Source: Burkholderia diffusa
Lineage (GTDB): Bacteria; Pseudomonadota; Gammaproteobacteria; Burkholderiales; Burkholderiaceae
Length of the DNA: 64,000 nt
NCBI RefSeq assembly: GCF_902499115.1
Contig: NZ_CABVPN010000019.1
Span: 62,001-126,000, forward strand
Direction of reading: 5' to 3'
Every line of letters starts with the position of its first letter. Position 1 is the first letter of the stretch. The notes under the pieces are model-generated. The model ran no database searches. It was not told the DNA's origin and worked only from the letters and a program-made list of their open reading frames with translations. The position numbers were made by a program, and so were the translations under genes. Shown here piece after piece: positions 63,159 to 64,000 of the stretch.

Positions 63159-63470
63159 ATGAAAACCATGAAACTTGCGGCGTACGCGTTGGTGCTGATC
63201 GGCTCGGCCGTCGCCGCCCAGGCTCAGGCTGAGTCGACGCTGACGCGCGCGCAAGTTCGCCAGGAACTCGCGGAACTGCAGGCCGCCGGCTATCGGCCGA
63301 GCCTCGCCAGCGGTCCCGACTTTCCGCAAAACATGCAGGCGGTCATGCAGCGCGCCGCGCAGGCGCGCGGCGATGCGGCCGGCCACGGCAACGACGGCCA
63401 CGCGAATGTGGAATCAGGGAAGCCGGCGCTGCCGCGCGTGGCCGATCGCGACACATACGCGCATCACTGA
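63159..63470 (+). CDS. DUF4148 small exported protein
   Basis: 103 residues. A signal peptide (hydrophobic residues 5-20, cleavage near AQAQAES) is followed by the DUF4148 block LTRAQVRQELAELQAAGYRP, then a polar Gly/His/Asn-rich end. The family is very common in Burkholderia and has no known function; many members are periplasmic and stress-induced. Confidence 0.88.
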   Translation: MKTMKLAAYALVLIGSAVAAQAQAESTLTRAQVRQELAELQAAGYRPSLASGPDFPQNMQAVMQRAAQARGDAAGHGNDGHANVESGKPALPRVADRDTYAHH

Positions 63471-63561
63471 AGCGGCTGAAACCCGGCCGGGCGCGTGACC
63501 GCACCACCATCCGGCCCGCCGCCGGCCTGCCCGCCGCGCGATGCGCAGCGGGCGGCGGCCA

Positions 63562-64000
63562 TCAAACGCTGAAGCGGTTCAGCGTATAGGCACGATAAGC
63601 CGCGACGAACGCATCGAACGATCCGGCCTCCTTCGCTTCCAGTTCGGCCTGCTCGGCCAGCGACTTCGCCGCGAGCGCCTGCTCGGTGCGCATCGTCTCC
63701 GCCGACGGCGGGTTCGCGCGGAAATGCGCGGCGTGCGCTTCGCTGTGCGCGAGCGCGAACGCGAGGAACGACTGACCGTTCTCGCGCATCGTGCGCAGCA
63801 CGCGCGCCGACGGCGTGCGCTCCGGATCGGCGAGCTTCTCGCGCTGCGCGGCAATCGCACGCGCATGCTCGTCGCCGCCGCGGATCTCGTCCAGACGGCG
63901 CCCGACGGTCTCGATATCGGCCATCAGGTCGTCCGCCCACGCCTGCAGCGTGACCGGCTCACCGTCGCGCACCAGCGTGAGCCCCGGCTTGCGCCCTTCC
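63562..64000 (-). CDS. gshA: Glutamate-cysteine ligase, C-terminal part
   Basis: About 145 residues up to the window edge, frame open to the end. KPGLTLVRDGEPVTLQAW, then TPSARVLRTMRENGQSFLAFALAHSEAH and a helical tail, match the end of the E. coli-type GshA (compare its SARILRSM block). The active-site part lies outside the window. It makes gamma-glutamylcysteine in glutathione synthesis. Convergent with the DUF4148 gene. Confidence 0.82.
   Translation of the reverse strand, partial: EGRKPGLTLVRDGEPVTLQAWADDLMADIETVGRRLDEIRGGDEHARAIAAQREKLADPERTPSARVLRTMRENGQSFLAFALAHSEAHAAHFRANPPSAETMRTEQALAAKSLAEQAELEAKEAGSFDAFVAAYRAYTLNRFSV

Overview
The window is about 64 kb of a high-GC betaproteobacterial chromosome, almost certainly Burkholderia (B. 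cepacia-complex-like). The evidence is gene content and protein sequence: metX-metW, GatCAB, mreBCD-mrdA-rodA, queCED, a CX14CX2C-type QueE, a phosphonate-utilisation GntR regulator and a DUF4148 protein. Most of it is conserved core chromosome. I see no insertion sequence, prophage, rRNA or CRISPR array.

Layout. 1-4.8 kb: end of an rRNA methyltransferase, a CobW metal-chaperone GTPase, dksA, and hslVU with a heat-shock-like promoter. 4.9-6.8 kb: a RegA/RegB-type redox two-component pair on the minus strand. 6.9-14.4 kb: a CWC protein, argB, a HAD nucleotidase and slmA, then metX-metW behind an apparent SAM-II riboswitch, ampG, and an M48-family protein without its catalytic Glu. 14.4-18.5 kb: AraC regulator and alcohol dehydrogenase (divergent), exonuclease III, PPK2. 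18.5-21.9 kb: gatCAB. 22.2-28.5 kb: the rod-shape operon. 28.6-32.4 kb: Sel1-repeat protein, HpaI-type aldolase, queCED. 32.8 kb: tRNA-Phe. 32.9-41.4 kb: a minus-strand run def, fmt, LysE, htpX, rsmB, DUF4390, NtrY-like kinase and short NtrX-like regulator. 41.6-46.1 kb: dprA, thioredoxin-like protein, topB. 46.2-51.6 kb: LysR, D-2-hydroxyacid dehydrogenase, patatin, thioesterase, tRNA-Lys, DUF3592 protein.

The accessory part is 51.7-63.1 kb. phnY and phnA (phosphonoacetaldehyde to phosphonoacetate to acetate plus phosphate) run leftward. A FAD-dependent amine oxidase runs rightward, and the GntR regulator phnR runs back toward it. Two overlapping divergent promoters meet at one GntR-type palindrome, and a near-identical palindrome overlaps the phnR promoter. 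The first rightward gene, phnW (2-aminoethylphosphonate transaminase), is reduced to a C-terminal remnant. That remnant is interrupted by ten copies of an 8-bp tandem repeat which shift the frame. The FAD oxidase is therefore the likely source of phosphonoacetaldehyde in this strain. A Tat-exported phospholipase C, a LysR regulator and a lactate permease follow; the permease leader carries tandem hairpin repeats with a compensatory base-pair change. The window closes with a DUF4148 protein and the 3' part of gshA.

Most notable: the metX leader RNA (SAM-II core with an extra hairpin and a readable switching mechanism), the phn control region with the decayed phnW, and the hairpin array ahead of the lactate permease.
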